54,231 nt of DNA. Origin: Vibrio anguillarum. GTDB lineage: Bacteria; Pseudomonadota; Gammaproteobacteria; Enterobacterales; Vibrionaceae. Positions 42,678 to 53,400 of this stretch are shown piece by piece. Each line of letters begins with the position of its first letter. The stretch's first letter is position 1. The stretch is taken from the NCBI RefSeq assembly GCF_001989995.2, contig NZ_JAHGUP010000052.1, forward strand, positions 1 to 54,231, given 5' to 3'. Below the pieces are notes generated by a model. That model made no database searches. It was not told where the DNA came from and saw only the letters and a program-made list of their open reading frames with translations. The position numbers were made by a program, and so were the translations under genes.

Positions 42678-43134
42678 TTCATTCCATGAATAATCTAGAT
42701 AACTATTCGCTTGATGCTACCAAAAATAGGGCATCTGCGACACTAATTAAATGTAGCCAAATAATTATCAACCAAATTTTCGCCATTAGACAGTTGAAAA
42801 TCCTGACAACACACTAATGATACAATTGTTAATTTTACGTTAAAAGAAAAATATACTGCTTCTATTCTGTTGCCCCACTATTGAACACGGTTGCACTATT
42901 TACAATCTTGCAACATTTGTTCATTCTAGCTGCAGCTTAGGTTTGTGAATCTAATCAAAAATCTTTCAAATTACTAATTTGAGAAAATACAAATCATTAC
43001 CTACGCTTATAAACGGTTGATTTGTAAATGTGCGATTGCATGCAAATACAACTTGGAAAGCTACATAACAACATTTTTAGTACGTTGTATCAGGTGTCAC
43101 CTGGTTTAACATGGATCATACAGGAAGGATACAA
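42678..43134. promoter_or_regulatory. Regulatory region upstream of aapJ
   Basis: The 457-bp AT-rich stretch contains three short perfect palindromes: AGCTGCAGCT near 42929-42938, TTGCATGCAA at 43036-43045 and CAGGTGTCACCTG at 43091-43103. The last lies 19 bp before the AGGAAGGA ribosome binding site of aapJ and has a 1-nt centre, so it suits a protein dimer rather than an RNA hairpin. No certain -35/-10 or known regulator site was recognised. No other gene is seen. Confidence 0.4.
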
Positions 43135-44163
43135 ATGGCGAATAAACTCACTGTTCTTGCTTCTGTTGTAGCAGCTTCTACTGCCATGATGGCGACGACA
43201 GCTTCAGCAGCAGATAGCACTTTAGATAAAGTACTTTCGCAAGGTTTTATTACTTGTGGTGTGAGCACTGGTCTACCAGGCTTTTCCAACCCGAACTCAA
43301 AAGGGGAATGGGAAGGCATTGATGTTGAATATTGCCAGGCACTTGCCGCAGCAGTTCTTGGTGACAAATCGAAAGTAAAATATGTTCCACTCACAGCAAA
43401 AGAACGGTTTACCGCCCTACAATCAGGTGAAATCGATGTTCTTTCGCGCAATACAACCTGGACGCTCCAACGCGACGCAGCACTCGGCCTTAATTTTGTC
43501 GGCGTAAACTATTATGACGGTCAAGGGTTCATGGTGAAAAAAGACCTAGGAGTGAAAAGTGCAAAAGAGCTTGATGGGGCATCGGTTTGTGTCCAATCCG
43601 GTACAACTACTGAGTTGAACTTGGCGGACTACTTCCGCAACACGGGCATGAAATACAAACCTGTGGTATTCGATACAGCAGCGCAAACCTCAAAAGGTTT
43701 TGACGCGGGCCGTTGCGATGCTCTAACAACCGACCAATCTGGTTTGTATGCGCTACGTTTGAACTTAACTGATCCTAACGTCGCGGTTGTATTACCTGAA
43801 ATCATTTCTAAAGAACCACTTGGGCCCGTTGTTCGTCAAGATGATGACAAGTGGTTTAACGTGGCGAAATGGACTCTCAATGCGATGGTTAACGCAGAAG
43901 AGTACGGTATTACCTCAAAAAATGCAGATGAAATGCTTAAATCTAGCGATCCTAATATCAAACGCATACTTGGCCTGGACGGTCCTAAGGGTAAAGGTTT
44001 GGGCATTCGCGATGATTGGGGATACCAAATTGTAAAACAAGTCGGTAACTATGGTGAAAGTTTTGAACGCACTGTAGGTAAAGGTTCTCCACTACAAATC
44101 GCACGAGGTGCGAATGCGTTGTGGAATGCTGGCGGCTTTATGTACGCTCCACCACTTCGTTAA
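43135..44163 (+). CDS. aapJ: General L-amino-acid-binding periplasmic protein AapJ
   Basis: 342 aa from the ATG at 43135 (ANKLTVLASV follows), with AGGAAGGA 5 nt upstream. The signal peptide ends near residue 25 (TASA-ADS). It is a solute-binding family 3 protein: GFITCGVSTGLPGFSN, WEGIDVEYCQALAAAVLG, RFTALQSGEIDVLSRNTTWTLQRD and the hinge SVCVQSGTTTELNLADYF match AapJ/BztA. It captures several L-amino acids for the AapQM-P importer. First gene of the aapJQMP operon; a terminator directly after it probably keeps binding protein in excess over the membrane parts. Confidence 0.95.
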   Translation: MANKLTVLASVVAASTAMMATTASAADSTLDKVLSQGFITCGVSTGLPGFSNPNSKGEWEGIDVEYCQALAAAVLGDKSKVKYVPLTAKERFTALQSGEIDVLSRNTTWTLQRDAALGLNFVGVNYYDGQGFMVKKDLGVKSAKELDGASVCVQSGTTTELNLADYFRNTGMKYKPVVFDTAAQTSKGFDAGRCDALTTDQSGLYALRLNLTDPNVAVVLPEIISKEPLGPVVRQDDDKWFNVAKWTLNAMVNAEEYGITSKNADEMLKSSDPNIKRILGLDGPKGKGLGIRDDWGYQIVKQVGNYGESFERTVGKGSPLQIARGANALWNAGGFMYAPPLR

Positions 44164-44182
44164 TAGTCACACAATCCCAAAT

Positions 44183-44204
44183 AGGCGGTTTTAACCGCCT
44201 TTTT
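44183..44204 (+). terminator. Internal terminator between aapJ and aapQ
   Basis: AGGCGGTT / AACCGCCT with a 2-nt apex and TTTTT after. Being inside the operon, it should act as a partial terminator. Confidence 0.75.
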
Positions 44205-44232
44205 GGAAAAATGGATTTGAGGTTATAGTTGT

Positions 44233-45438
44233 ATGAAACCTACTAAAACTATTGCGGCTAGCTCAGGGGCTCCCTCGGCTAAAAGCGCAAATTTGTTCTA
44301 CAATCCTACTTTTCGTTCAGTCGCCTTTCAAATTATTGCTGTTCTCGTTCTGTTTTTTTTCTTTTACACCATTGTGACCAATGCACTTTCTAACTTAAGT
44401 TCTCGAGGCATTGCCACGGGGTTTGACTTCCTAGATCAAGAAGCTGGCTTTGGGATTGGCCTTACTTTGATCGAATACAATGAAACCTTTAGTTATGGAC
44501 GAACTTTTATCATAGGTTTGCTCAATACCGCGCTAGTTTCTTTTTTAGGCGTTGTATTTGCCACCCTTTTAGGTTTTTTTATCGGTATTGCCCGTCTCTC
44601 TTCTAACTGGTTAGTCAGTCGACTTGCTGCTGTGTATATAGAAATCTTCCGTAATATTCCTTTATTACTGCAAATTTTCTTTTGGTATTTTGCCGTGTTA
44701 CAGGCTCTACCATCGCCTAGGCAAAGCATGCAGTTAGGGGATTCTATTTTTCTCAATGTACGTGGTCTGTTCTTCCCTGCTCCCATTTTCGAAAGTGGCA
44801 GCACATTTATCTTTATTGCCTTTCTTGCTGGCTTACTAACCACCTTAATTATTGGCATTTGGGCTCGAAACAAACAGCGTTTAACAGGTCAGCAGACGCC
44901 TATGGGTAGAATTGCGGCTATCTTGTGCATTCTACTTCCTGTCATTGTGTACTTTGCTATGGGCCGTCCAGTGTCAGCAGAGTATCCACAACTGCAAGGA
45001 TTCAACTTCCAAGGTGGCATCAGTATTATCCCTGAGTTAGCCGCACTGCTGATTGCACTAAGTATTTATACGGCCGCATTTATTGCCGAAATTGTCCGTT
45101 CTGGCATTAATGCGGTGAGCCATGGTCAATCCGAAGCAGCAATGTCATTAGGATTATCTCGTTCAAAAACATTAAAACTCGTGGTCATTCCTCAAGCGCT
45201 GCGCATCATCATTCCACCACTCACCAGCCAATATCTGAACTTAACCAAAAACTCATCATTAGCGATGGCGATTGGCTACCCTGATTTGGTTTCTGTTTTT
45301 GCCGGCACAACGCTCAATCAAACGGGTCAAGCGATTGAAATTATTGCGATGACTATGGGTGTTTACCTCACTCTCAGTTTAACGACATCGGCATTAATGA
45401 ATATCTATAACCGTAAAGTTGCTTTGGTGGAGAGATAA
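44233..45438 (+). CDS. aapQ: L-amino-acid ABC transporter permease AapQ
   Basis: The product is 401 aa. The N-terminal membrane segment (FQIIAVLVLFFFFYTIV) and a periplasmic insertion precede the HisM/GlnP-type permease core, with the EAA loop INAVSHGQSEAAMSLGLSRS near residues 295-315. The long insertion between segments is typical of AapQ/BztB. It pairs with AapM. The stop is 1 bp before the aapM ATG, so they are translationally coupled. Confidence 0.95.
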   Translation: MKPTKTIAASSGAPSAKSANLFYNPTFRSVAFQIIAVLVLFFFFYTIVTNALSNLSSRGIATGFDFLDQEAGFGIGLTLIEYNETFSYGRTFIIGLLNTALVSFLGVVFATLLGFFIGIARLSSNWLVSRLAAVYIEIFRNIPLLLQIFFWYFAVLQALPSPRQSMQLGDSIFLNVRGLFFPAPIFESGSTFIFIAFLAGLLTTLIIGIWARNKQRLTGQQTPMGRIAAILCILLPVIVYFAMGRPVSAEYPQLQGFNFQGGISIIPELAALLIALSIYTAAFIAEIVRSGINAVSHGQSEAAMSLGLSRSKTLKLVVIPQALRIIIPPLTSQYLNLTKNSSLAMAIGYPDLVSVFAGTTLNQTGQAIEIIAMTMGVYLTLSLTTSALMNIYNRKVALVER

Positions 45439-45439
45439 G

Positions 45440-46537
45440 ATGAAAGTACATCAGTTTCAACCTAACTTGCCACCGCCAGCCAATACCGTTGGCTTCATTG
45501 GGTGGCTGCGCAAAAATCTTTTTAATAACGCACTCAATTCCATCGTTACACTGATCTTAGGGTATTTCGCCTTCTGGCTTGTTTGGCATACTGTCGATTG
45601 GGCGATTATTAATGCCGATTGGGTAGGCACACAACGTAGTGATTGCACCCGGGAGGGGGCGTGTTGGGTGTTTATTAGCGTACGCTGGGATCAGTTTATG
45701 TATGGATTTTATCCAGAAGCTGAGCTCTGGCGACCTCGCCTCTTCTATTTCACTCTTGCTATTTTTAGTGCGTTGCTCGCCTATGAAAATACACCGAAAA
45801 AAACGTGGATTTGGTTGTTTTTTGTCAACATCTACCCATTTCTTATCGCGGCGTTACTCTATGGAGGCTTTTTCGGCCTAGAAGTGGTTGAAACGCATAA
45901 GTGGGGAGGCTTATTAGTTACGCTGATTATTGCCTTAGTTGGGATTGTTGTTTCGTTACCGATTGGCGTTGTACTGGCGTTGGGCCGACGTTCCGAGATG
46001 CCCATTATTCGCAGCCTATGTACCGTTTACATCGAGGTTTGGAGAGGTGTGCCACTGATTACAGTTTTGTTTATGGCATCCGTTATGCTGCCTCTGTTCC
46101 TCTCGCAAGGCTCGGAAACGGATAAATTGGTTAGAGCATTGATTGGGGTGGTCATGTTCAGTTCGGCTTATATGGCAGAAGTGGTTCGTGGTGGTTTACA
46201 AGCGATACCTAAAGGTCAATACGAAGCCGCCGATGCGTTAGGTTTAAGTTACTGGAAAAAAGTCGGTTTGATTATTTTGCCGCAAGCACTGAAGATCACG
46301 ATCCCATCTATCGTTAATACCTTCATTGGCCTATTTAAAGATACCAGCTTAGTACTCATTATCGGGATGTTTGACGTGCTCGGTATTGGACAAGCTGCCA
46401 ATACCGATCCGGATTGGTTAGGCTTTTCTACTGAAAGTTATATATTTGTCGCGTTAGTGTTCTGGGTGTTCTGCTTTTCTATGTCTAGATATTCGATATG
46501 GCTTGAAAACAAACTCCATACTGGTCACAAACGATAA
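45440..46537 (+). CDS. aapM: L-amino-acid ABC transporter permease AapM
   Basis: 365 aa from the ATG at 45440 ([12 protein letters not shown] follows), chosen because it directly follows the aapQ stop and GAGAGA lies upstream. N-terminal membrane segments and an insertion precede the permease core. The EAA loop [22 protein letters not shown] contacts AapP. Fewer residues than Rhizobium AapM (384), within the family range. Confidence 0.95.
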   Translation: MKVHQFQPNLPPPANTVGFIGWLRKNLFNNALNSIVTLILGYFAFWLVWHTVDWAIINADWVGTQRSDCTREGACWVFISVRWDQFMYGFYPEAELWRPRLFYFTLAIFSALLAYENTPKKTWIWLFFVNIYPFLIAALLYGGFFGLEVVETHKWGGLLVTLIIALVGIVVSLPIGVVLALGRRSEMPIIRSLCTVYIEVWRGVPLITVLFMASVMLPLFLSQGSETDKLVRALIGVVMFSSAYMAEVVRGGLQAIPKGQYEAADALGLSYWKKVGLIILPQALKITIPSIVNTFIGLFKDTSLVLIIGMFDVLGIGQAANTDPDWLGFSTESYIFVALVFWVFCFSMSRYSIWLENKLHTGHKR

Positions 46538-46557
46538 CTACAAATCAAGGACGTATT

Positions 46558-47325
46558 ATGACGCAGCAACGCAACCTCGCACCTTCTGAAGAAATCATGA
46601 TTCAGATTAATGATATGAATAAATGGTACGGTGAATTTCATGTACTAAAGAACATCAATCTTACCGTTAAAAAAGGCGAAAAGATCGTTATTTGTGGCCC
46701 TTCAGGCTCAGGAAAATCGACCATGATTCGCTGTATTAACCGCTTGGAAGAGCACCAAAAAGGACAAATCGTCGTCGCGGGCAACGAACTGACGGAAGAT
46801 CTTAAAAATATTGAAGCCGTGCGACGCGAGGTCGGTATGTGCTTCCAACATTTCAATCTTTTTCCACATTTAACCGTGTTAGAAAACTGTACACTCGCTC
46901 CAATTTGGGTAAAAAAGATGCCTAAAGGAGAAGCTGAAGCGGTTGCGATGAAGTATTTGGAACGCGTAAAGATTCCTGATCAAGCCGACAAATATCCCGG
47001 TCAACTTTCTGGCGGTCAGCAGCAACGAGTTGCGATTGCACGCTCATTGTGCATGAACCCACAGATTATGTTATTTGATGAACCAACATCTGCACTTGAC
47101 CCGGAAATGGTACGGGAAGTATTAGATGTTATGGTTGAACTCGCAGGAGAAGGCATGACGATGCTTTGTGTTACCCATGAGATGGGCTTTGCTAAAGAAG
47201 TGGCCGATCGCGTTATTTTCATGGATGCTGGTGAGATCATTGAAGAAAATAACCCTGTTGAATTTTTTGAAAATCCTCAATCCGATAGAACGCGCAATTT
47301 TCTCTCTCAAATTCTCCATCATTAA
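46558..47325 (+). CDS. aapP: L-amino-acid ABC transporter ATPase AapP
   Basis: The product is 255 aa. Polar-amino-acid importer ATPase: Walker [15 protein letters not shown] (near residue 50), Q-loop [11 protein letters not shown], signature [15 protein letters not shown], Walker [15 protein letters not shown] and H-loop CVTHEMGFA. It energises AapQM. Last gene of the operon, with a strong terminator 16 bp later. Confidence 0.97.
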   Translation: MTQQRNLAPSEEIMIQINDMNKWYGEFHVLKNINLTVKKGEKIVICGPSGSGKSTMIRCINRLEEHQKGQIVVAGNELTEDLKNIEAVRREVGMCFQHFNLFPHLTVLENCTLAPIWVKKMPKGEAEAVAMKYLERVKIPDQADKYPGQLSGGQQQRVAIARSLCMNPQIMLFDEPTSALDPEMVREVLDVMVELAGEGMTMLCVTHEMGFAKEVADRVIFMDAGEIIEENNPVEFFENPQSDRTRNFLSQILHH

Positions 47326-47340
47326 TGGATTAACGACCAA

Positions 47341-47376
47341 CAAAGAGAGAGGTGAACATCACCTCTCTCTTTGTTT
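47341..47376 (+). terminator. aapJQMP terminator
   Basis: CAAAGAGAGAGGTGA pairs with TCACCTCTCTCTTTG (15 bp, 3-nt loop), then TTT. Confidence 0.9.
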
Positions 47377-47529
47377 ATGAGCATAGACACATGGTGTTAC
47401 ACATTCTTTAACATCTAAGTGACTATTTTTATTAAAATTTACACAAAACAAATACGATACAGGGCTTGCTTTTTAGCTCATTCAGCCCCATAAATGTACA
47501 AACAAACATAAACCCTTACGAGGAAGATT

Positions 47530-48198
47530 ATGAACAGCCCTATGTTTACTCGCTCAGCTAGCTTAGAGAGCACACTACAAACTAATAAAGTGTTGAAGAA
47601 TACTTACTTCTTGCTTTCAATGACTCTTATCACTAGTGCTATTGCTGCGATGGCAACAATGGCAATGCAGATTTCACCATTCATGGCACTCGCTATGCAG
47701 TTGGGAGCAATCGGTATTCTATTCTTCGTGATGCCTAAAGCCATTAACTCTTCTTCTGGTATAGTGTGGACATTTGTGTTCACCACATTAATGGGCGGTG
47801 CTCTGGGCCCAATGCTTAATCACTATGCGGCAATCCCGAATGGCTCTAGCATTATTGCTCAGGCACTCGGTCTTACTGGCCTTGTTTTTATGGGCTTATC
47901 CGCTTATACCATTACGACTAAAAAAGACTTTTCGTTCATGAGAAGTTTTTTAATGGCAGGCCTCATTATTGTCATCGTTGCGGCGATTATTAATATTTTT
48001 GTTGGTTCTACCGTTGGCCAACTTGCGATCAGCAGCATCGCGGCGCTCGTGTTTTCTGGTTTTATCCTATTTGACACAAGCCGCATCGTACGAGGTGAAG
48101 AGACAAACTACATTAGTGCTACCATCTCAATGTATCTAAATATCCTGAACTTGTTCACAAGCTTATTGGCTATTCTAGGCATTATGAATGACGACTAA
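47530..48198 (+). CDS. yccA: Bax inhibitor-1 family membrane protein YccA
   Basis: The product is 222 aa with seven hydrophobic segments. The conserved end FDTSRIVRGEETNYISATISMYLNILNLFTSLL, seen in part near residues 175-210, carries the aspartates of the BI-1 family. In E. coli YccA interacts with and is a substrate of FtsH and protects SecY from degradation. AGGAAG lies before the ATG. Terminators on both sides suggest a single-gene unit. Confidence 0.94.
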   Translation: MNSPMFTRSASLESTLQTNKVLKNTYFLLSMTLITSAIAAMATMAMQISPFMALAMQLGAIGILFFVMPKAINSSSGIVWTFVFTTLMGGALGPMLNHYAAIPNGSSIIAQALGLTGLVFMGLSAYTITTKKDFSFMRSFLMAGLIIVIVAAIINIFVGSTVGQLAISSIAALVFSGFILFDTSRIVRGEETNYISATISMYLNILNLFTSLLAILGIMNDD

Positions 48199-48223
48199 TT
48201 CACGTCGACATTTTGTCCAAACG

Positions 48224-48253
48224 AGCCCGCAAGCCACAGCTTGCGGGCTTTTT
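48224..48253 (+). terminator. yccA terminator
   Basis: AGCCCGCAAGC / GCTTGCGGGCT with a 4-nt loop and TTTTT. Confidence 0.93.
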
Positions 48254-48324
48254 GCTTTCTAAACAGTTGAGATCACACATTCACTACGCTACCCTAAACG
48301 CGGATTTTTAATCGAGTAATAAAG

Positions 48325-48654
48325 ATGTTTGAATACAATGGTAAAACCGTCGAAACTGATGCTCAGGGTTACCTCCTAGACCATACCGAATGGGAAGAAG
48401 GAATGATCCAGACACTGGCCAGTCAGGAAGATATCGAGTTAACAGACGCTCATCTAGAAGTCATTTTGTTCGTGCGCCACTTTTATGAAGAGTTTAATAC
48501 TTCACCCGCAGTGCGTATGTTAGTCAAAGCGATGGAAAAAGCGCATGGTCCGGAAAAAGGCAATAGCAAATATCTGTTCAAACTCTTTAAAAAAGGCCCG
48601 GCCAAACAAGCAACTAAACTTGCTGGGTTACCAAAACCTGCCAAATGCTTGTAG
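48325..48654 (+). CDS. tusE: Sulfur-transfer protein TusE (DsrC family)
   Basis: The product is 109 aa. It passes sulfur from TusBCD to MnmA for 2-thiouridine at tRNA position 34. The penultimate Cys108 in the swinging C-terminal arm (PAKCL) is the sulfur carrier. Helical blocks WEEGMIQTLASQEDIELTDAHLEVI.. and FNTSPAVRMLVKA are family signatures. Between yccA and acyP, as in E. coli. Confidence 0.95.
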   Translation: MFEYNGKTVETDAQGYLLDHTEWEEGMIQTLASQEDIELTDAHLEVILFVRHFYEEFNTSPAVRMLVKAMEKAHGPEKGNSKYLFKLFKKGPAKQATKLAGLPKPAKCL

Positions 48655-48710
48655 TGCGAAACTAAGCCCCCAAGCAACTTAACCATACAAAATACAAAGC
48701 GGTGCTACTT

Positions 48711-48989
48711 TTAAAGTATTTCGAATCCGCTATATTTTTCAGTATAAGAAAGAAGTGACTCACGCGACACCAACATTACTTTCGCCGTTTTGGGGCCTTG
48801 TTGAAGCCACTGATAAAACTGCTCCAAATTTTCACTATTCCCAATGGCGATGACTTCAACCTCGCCGTTATGTAAATTTTTAGCATAGCCTGTTAAGCCT
48901 AGCTTTAGTCCTTGATGAGCGGTGTGATAACGAAAACCAACCCCTTGGACCCTGCCTGTCACGATAAACTTGTCGCACTGTTGAGCCAT
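48711..48989 (-). CDS. acyP: Acylphosphatase
   Basis: 92 aa from the ATG at 48989, preceded by GAGGG with 7-nt spacing; the longer frame to 49025 has no support. It hydrolyses acyl phosphates. The phosphate-binding loop is [12 protein letters not shown] with Arg20. Asn38 in [13 protein letters not shown] positions the water. Convergent with tusE, as in E. coli (yccX). Confidence 0.94.
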   Translation of the reverse strand: MAQQCDKFIVTGRVQGVGFRYHTAHQGLKLGLTGYAKNLHNGEVEVIAIGNSENLEQFYQWLQQGPKTAKVMLVSRESLLSYTEKYSGFEIL

Positions 48990-49210
48990 TTGGATCCCTC
49001 TCTTTATGTTTAAATACTCAATCATTTATCTACTAAAATGCGTCGTTCACTATAATGAAAGAAATGACAATGGGTTAATTTGATGTACATCCCATAGACA
49101 CTCTCCCCAAACAATTTCCTTTATTTACGTATGACGCTCGCTCTTTGTTTGCTTTCCATTACCTTTTCTATGAAAATACGCCCCCATTTTGAATATTCAT
49201 CGAGTAATGT

Positions 49211-50404
49211 ATGACAGCTGCAATCTATCTAGTCAAAGGCCGTGAAAAATCTTTGCGCCGTAAACATCCATGGGTCTTTTCCCGAGGGATCAGCAAGGTA
49301 GAAGGTGAGCCTAGCCTTGGAGAGACCGTCGACGTTTATACTCATGATAATCAGTGGTTAGCAAAAGCAGCCTATTCCCCTACTTCTCAAATTCGAGCTC
49401 GCGTCTGGAGCTTTGAGAAGCAGGAGATCAATGTCGATTTTTTTGTGAAACGGCTCGAAGATGCACTGTTAGTTCGCCAGGAGATTATTGAACGAGATGG
49501 TCTTACAGGCTTTAGGCTGATTGCAGCAGAATCAGATGGGTTGCCCGGTATTACTATCGATAAGTATCAAGATTATCTAGTATGCCAACTGCTTAGCGCA
49601 GGGGCTGAATACCATAAAACAAATATTGTTAAAGCGCTGACAATCGTTTTCCCAGAGTGCCATGTTTACGAACGTTCAGATGTTGCCGTTCGTAAAAAAG
49701 AAGGTTTAGAAGAGCGCATGGGCGTGCTGCATGGCGATGAGCCGCCAAAATCAGTCATTATCGAAGAAAATGGCGTAAAAATTAGCGTCGATATTGTTGG
49801 TGGACACAAAACAGGCTTTTACCTAGACCAACGTGACAGCCGCCAGAAATCAATAAAATATGTGAAGGATAAAGATGTCCTTAACTGTTTTTGTTATACC
49901 GGAGGCTTCGGTTTGTATGCTCTTAAAGGCGGTGCCAAACGTGTAATTAATGCCGACGTCTCACAACCTGCATTAGATACCGCCAAATACAATGCAGAGA
50001 TCAATCAATTCGATATCTCCAAAAAACGCGCTGTATTTTTAAATGCCGATGTTTTCAAATTATTGCGAGAATACCGTGATCAAGGAACGCTGTTTGATGT
50101 GGTGATTATGGATCCACCTAAGTTCGTATCGAGTAAAAATAACCTGATCTCCGGTGCAAACGGTTATAAAGACATCAATATGTTGGCAATGCAAATTTTA
50201 AAACCGGGTGGCACTTTACTCACCTATTCATGCTCTGGCCTTATGGGCACCGATCTCTTCCAAAAAATCATTGCCGATGCGGCGCTCGATGCAGGTCGTA
50301 GCGTTAAATTTGTTGAAAGGTTCGAGCAAGCCGCTGACCACTTAACAGATTCAGCCTACCCTGAAGGGTTTTATCTAAAAGGGTTCGCCTGTAAGGTGTT
50401 GTAA
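49211..50404 (+). CDS. rlmI: 23S rRNA (cytosine-1962-C5) methyltransferase RlmI
   Basis: The product is 397 aa. The N-terminal PUA domain (about 1-75, [19 protein letters not shown]) and an EEHEA-type middle domain precede the Rossmann methyltransferase (about 210-397): [23 protein letters not shown] and [10 protein letters not shown]. Catalytic Cys is in TYSCSG. Divergent from acyP. Confidence 0.96.
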   Translation: MTAAIYLVKGREKSLRRKHPWVFSRGISKVEGEPSLGETVDVYTHDNQWLAKAAYSPTSQIRARVWSFEKQEINVDFFVKRLEDALLVRQEIIERDGLTGFRLIAAESDGLPGITIDKYQDYLVCQLLSAGAEYHKTNIVKALTIVFPECHVYERSDVAVRKKEGLEERMGVLHGDEPPKSVIIEENGVKISVDIVGGHKTGFYLDQRDSRQKSIKYVKDKDVLNCFCYTGGFGLYALKGGAKRVINADVSQPALDTAKYNAEINQFDISKKRAVFLNADVFKLLREYRDQGTLFDVVIMDPPKFVSSKNNLISGANGYKDINMLAMQILKPGGTLLTYSCSGLMGTDLFQKIIADAALDAGRSVKFVERFEQAADHLTDSAYPEGFYLKGFACKVL

Positions 50405-50426
50405 GCCGTATTTTATAGGCAGCAAG

Positions 50427-50458
50427 AAAAACCGGAGCTCTAATCAAGCTCCGGTTTT
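50427..50458. terminator. Bidirectional terminator between rlmI and the RTX adhesin
   Basis: AAAACCGGAGCT / AGCTCCGGTTTT with a 7-nt loop. T-runs are short on both sides. Confidence 0.85.
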
Positions 50459-50465
50459 CGTTATT

Positions 50466-53400
50466 TTAGTCCTTTAAATGGTTTAGGTTATCCATCAAGC
50501 TACTGGTGATATCCGCAGCTGACGCACCATCAAAGTCCACGGTCAATGTTTGACCCGACTTGACAATCGTTAGGTGCGATTCATGTTCATTTCCTGTAAC
50601 ACGGATAGATACATCGTCCGCAACACCTTGATGATCTGCACCACCCAGTCCATCAAGCAATGCTGTGATCTCATCTTTGGTCATGTCTTCAAACAAATCG
50701 GAAAAATCTAACGAATCCCCTTCCGAACGATGGAAGTCAGTAACGCGGTCAGTCGCGGTTTCCATCTCAACCCATTTAAAGATATCTGCACCATCACCAC
50801 CAGTAAGGATATCATTGCCTAAGCCGCCAATTAGAACATCATTCCCAGCACCACCATCTAGAATATCATTACCAGTACCACCGCGAAGGCCATCGTTCCC
50901 TTCGCCACCGTAGATATGGTCATTACCCGAGCCTCCAAAGAGGAGATCTGTACCTCCTTGGCCGAATATACGATCATCGCCACCACCGCCATGAGCTATA
51001 TCGACGTAAGCATTACTAGCTCCCGGGATATTGAGTGCGCTGTCTTCGTTATTGGCATCTTGTAGCCAAGAGCCATCAAGCCCAGTCCCAAAACGATCCA
51101 AAAGATCGGAAGCCGCCATCTCTTTTAGATGAGCCTGTGTATGATTATCCAAGCCGTCAACATGACTATCACCAAGATAAATAATGTCATCTCCTTTTCC
51201 GAGATAGACATAATCACCACCATCGCCTACATCCACGACTAAACCTTTTTCAACATGATCGTGATAAGTCACCGACGATGAACCGGCACCCGATGTTGAC
51301 CACTGCACTTTTTGATTTGACGTAGTGGTATCGTATAGCTGTATCGAATCAATGCTATTTCCTTCAGCTTTAATGTCGTGCCCAACAACAAATGTTAGTG
51401 AACTTGAGCTTGTATCCCCATCGTTATCTTTTAATGTATAGTCGAAAACCAATTGGGTATCCGATGAAATAGTTGCCCCAAAGAACTGGTAACTGCCATC
51501 ATCCAAATCAATAATTAATGAGTGTTTATCATTAATATAAATTGACAAAGTATTGGTTGTAGGATCAAAACTATGGGTCAGAGATGAAGATGTCCCCATA
51601 ACTGATATCGATTGGCCATCGAATAAATAGGTAACATCGCTGATAGTAATACTCGCTATCACTCCCCCATCAGCTCCCATCCCATAACCATCAACAGGTA
51701 CAAGAATATTCCCGCCGATAGGTTGAATGACAGATTGTAATAAAATAGGGGGAAGCTGAGTCACGTCAGACACTACTATAGAGCCTGTATCTACATTTAA
51801 ATGGCCATCATAAGCAACCTTATCTAATTCTCCTTGCGGAACATTATTCCCCATACCATAAGCAAGAGAGGTGATTTTGTTTTCTTGTAAATGACTAACC
51901 CAACTATCAAGCTCATCTTTCTCTATGGTGTTAAAGTTTTTCACACCATTTTTCCAATCGTATCCTTCGGGTACACCATCAGATAAGAAATAACTCACAT
52001 TGCTAGCGCCACTTAATGGCTCACCATAACCGAGACCAGACCATTGATTCTGTGCCAATTCAATAGCGTGATCATAATCTGTACCTCCAGAAGCCGTTAG
52101 GCCCATTATGTAGTTTTTGGCTTGTTCAACCGTCATCCAGTAAGAAGAACCATTATGGTAAGGAGAAGCTGTTGCATTAAATAACAGTAATTGGACCTGA
52201 GTCTGACCAATAGCTTGATATTGATCTAATAACTGTACCGCTGATTCTTTCATCACTTGAAGACGAGTTTTACCGTTGCCAGCCTCCCAAGCCATAGAAC
52301 CCGACACGTCTAAAATCAACTGAACATTGGCGCCTTGTTTAGTCTCTGATTCTAAGACATGCAAAATGTCTCTTGCTAACGGCGCATCATCTTCAATGAC
52401 GAGAGTAACAACACCAGTACCGATTGCTCCTGCCGCATTTTTCGCTTCAAGTGGGATCTCGATAGCTAAATGATCTTCACCTGCCTTATCTGGATGATCG
52501 ATAGGTGCATGTAACACACTATTTACTTTACCTTGATCATCTAACGCAAACTCGACAACCTTATTACCATTTGCAGAACCAGTGAGCATCTGTTTATCTG
52601 ACGATAATGACCAAGTGATTGCAACACCATTAGATGTGTATTGATCACTCGGTAGACCAATGGACAATTGAGTAACGTTGGAAAGACTTAACTGACCATC
52701 AACTGAAGCTTGGTTAGTCGTATCTTGTGAACCAGTGACGGATGCGTCATCTGCTATACCGCCTTGTAAGCCTTCTTCAGAAACATTGAGCGTCAATTCA
52801 CCAATAACAGGCGGAGACACAGGCTTGACCGCAAAACCAAGCACAGCACTGTCACCATCGGCATCAGTAACTTTCACTTGGAAATCAATATCTCCATCAC
52901 CTAACGGCGATTGTATATTTTGATACTGGTAAAACTCCCATTTTCCCGTTGTCGGTGTAAACTCGAGTTTGAAGACTAAATGCCCTTCTGCATCTTTACC
53001 AGTCAGAGTATTTGCTCCTACTAATCCAACAGTAATGTCAGAGCCAGTAACCGTTTTGAGTGTCGCAGATTCATCCAGGCCAACTAATTGCAGTGCCCCT
53101 CGACCATCGGCCCCCCATTGCGGTTCAACGACACCAGAACCATAAGCAATTGGCTGCGGCGCATCCGAACCAAGAAACTCGATATTTTTAACGGTAAAGT
53201 CACTATTATCTTTATGATTGAACGAGTTACCATTATCAGTAGCTTTGATAACCATCGTATCAAAGCCACCCTGCTGCACAGAAAAGTCTTTAGCGTAATC
53301 TCCACGGTTTTCATCAGAGGTAAAACTTTGAGTTGCAATCAACTTCCCATCTCGCCAAAACTCAACAATCCCACTTTCACGCTCACCACCAAACATTTTA

